Below, in pieces: positions 13,055 through 13,307 of a stretch of 13,307 nucleotides of DNA. The stretch comes from Candidatus Woesebacteria bacterium (GTDB lineage: Bacteria; Patescibacteriota; Microgenomatia; UBA10105; UBA927). A model generated the notes under the pieces. The model did not search any database and was not told where the DNA came from. It saw nothing but the letters and a program-made list of their open reading frames with translations. The stretch covers positions 1 to 13,307 of the forward strand of contig JAGVFE010000086.1 of the NCBI GenBank assembly GCA_020057765.1, written 5' to 3'. Within the stretch, counting starts at the first letter, position 1. Every line of letters begins with the position of its first letter. The translations under genes were made by a program, and so were the position numbers.

Positions 13055-13307
13055 TTATGATTTTGCTAATTCTGCTTTGAAGTAATCAACCCAGGGGATT
13101 TTACTGGGGTCCAGATCGTAGAGCATGGCCATGTAATAGTTGACGTAGGCGCCGAATTGCACGCATTCCAGAGCTTGGGCTACTTTATCTTTGGCCGTGG
13201 TAAGATATTCTTCGACTGCAATACCCCGCTTGCTGACAACGTCTTTTGTAATTCTTACCCGCTTGGCAATGCGCGGAGAATAATCCGCAGATGTTAAAAA
13301 CAAAAAC
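13055..13307 (-). CDS. Bifunctional phosphoglucose/phosphomannose isomerase, C-terminal part only
   Basis: Only the last 83 codons or so are in the window; the start lies beyond the right edge, and the TTG at 13303 is just an internal Leu codon. The visible part resembles the C-terminal domain of PGI/PMI-type sugar-phosphate isomerases (SIS fold). It shows ADYSPRIAKRVRITKDVVSK, then a long helical run VQFGAYVNYYMAMLYDLDP, and ends IPWVDYFKAELAKS. The Lys in DYFKAEL is at the place of the catalytic C-terminal Lys described for this family. Such an enzyme would convert fructose 6-phosphate to glucose 6-phosphate (and mannose 6-phosphate), the step after the FBP enzyme of this operon. It lies 38 nt upstream of ppsA on the same strand, so it is probably in the same operon. 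Family assignment from the C-terminus alone is good but not certain. Confidence 0.8.
   Translation of the reverse strand, partial: FLFLTSADYSPRIAKRVRITKDVVSKRGIAVEEYLTTAKDKVAQALECVQFGAYVNYYMAMLYDLDPSKIPWVDYFKAELAKS

Noticed and set aside
13055..13303. Complete small gene starting at TTG 13303
   Set aside because: The frame stays open to the right edge and the residues match the C-terminus of a longer isomerase, so it is a fragment.

Overview
This window looks like a very compact bacterial chromosome segment. GC content is about in the high 40s percent by eye. There are almost no intergenic bases (the largest gaps are about 95, 93 and 38 nt), genes overlap at nearly every junction, and TGA is used as an ordinary stop. 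This packing, a short RsmI, an archaeal-type fructose-bisphosphate aldolase/phosphatase and a bacterial PGI/PMI-type isomerase fit a small-genome lineage such as Patescibacteria (CPR). That placement is inference, because no marker gene in the window fixes it.

Left part (1-3758): a DNA-repair/SOS neighbourhood. A 5' fragment of uvrA runs leftward off the edge. Next come an unrecognised 116-residue ORF on the + strand, a complete uvrB on the - strand, and a complete, self-cleavage-competent lexA divergent from uvrB. uvrA and the small ORF share one -35 hexamer in opposite directions, so the two promoters should be mutually exclusive.

Middle (3739-5035): a DedA-family membrane protein on the - strand and rsmI (16S rRNA 2'-O-methyltransferase) on the + strand. 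Their start codons overlap in one CCATGG. Each gene's best promoter lies inside the other gene, with the -10 box 6-7 nt from the ATG, which predicts leaderless transcripts.

Right part (5032-13307, - strand): a central-carbon operon. In transcription order it contains the C-terminus of a phosphoglucose/phosphomannose isomerase, PEP synthase, enolase, cofactor-independent phosphoglycerate mutase, bifunctional FBP aldolase/phosphatase and acetyl-CoA synthetase. Every junction from ppsA to acs is an exact 4-nt ATGA overlap, so five genes should be translationally coupled. From ppsA to the FBP enzyme the gene order follows gluconeogenesis. PEP synthase and the FBP enzyme are the two effectively one-way steps, so the operon is best read as gluconeogenic, with acetate activation at the end.

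The most notable items are these: an in-frame run of seven heptads (GCTnnnn) making an interdomain linker in PEP synthase; a Ser-to-Thr change at the catalytic nucleophile of GpmI; the head-to-head dedA/rsmI start-codon overlap; the shared -35 between uvrA and the lysine-free small ORF; and direct repeats in the uvrA and lexA promoters that could be operators of an unusual LexA. No RNA genes, insertion sequences, CRISPR arrays or clear intrinsic terminators were found.
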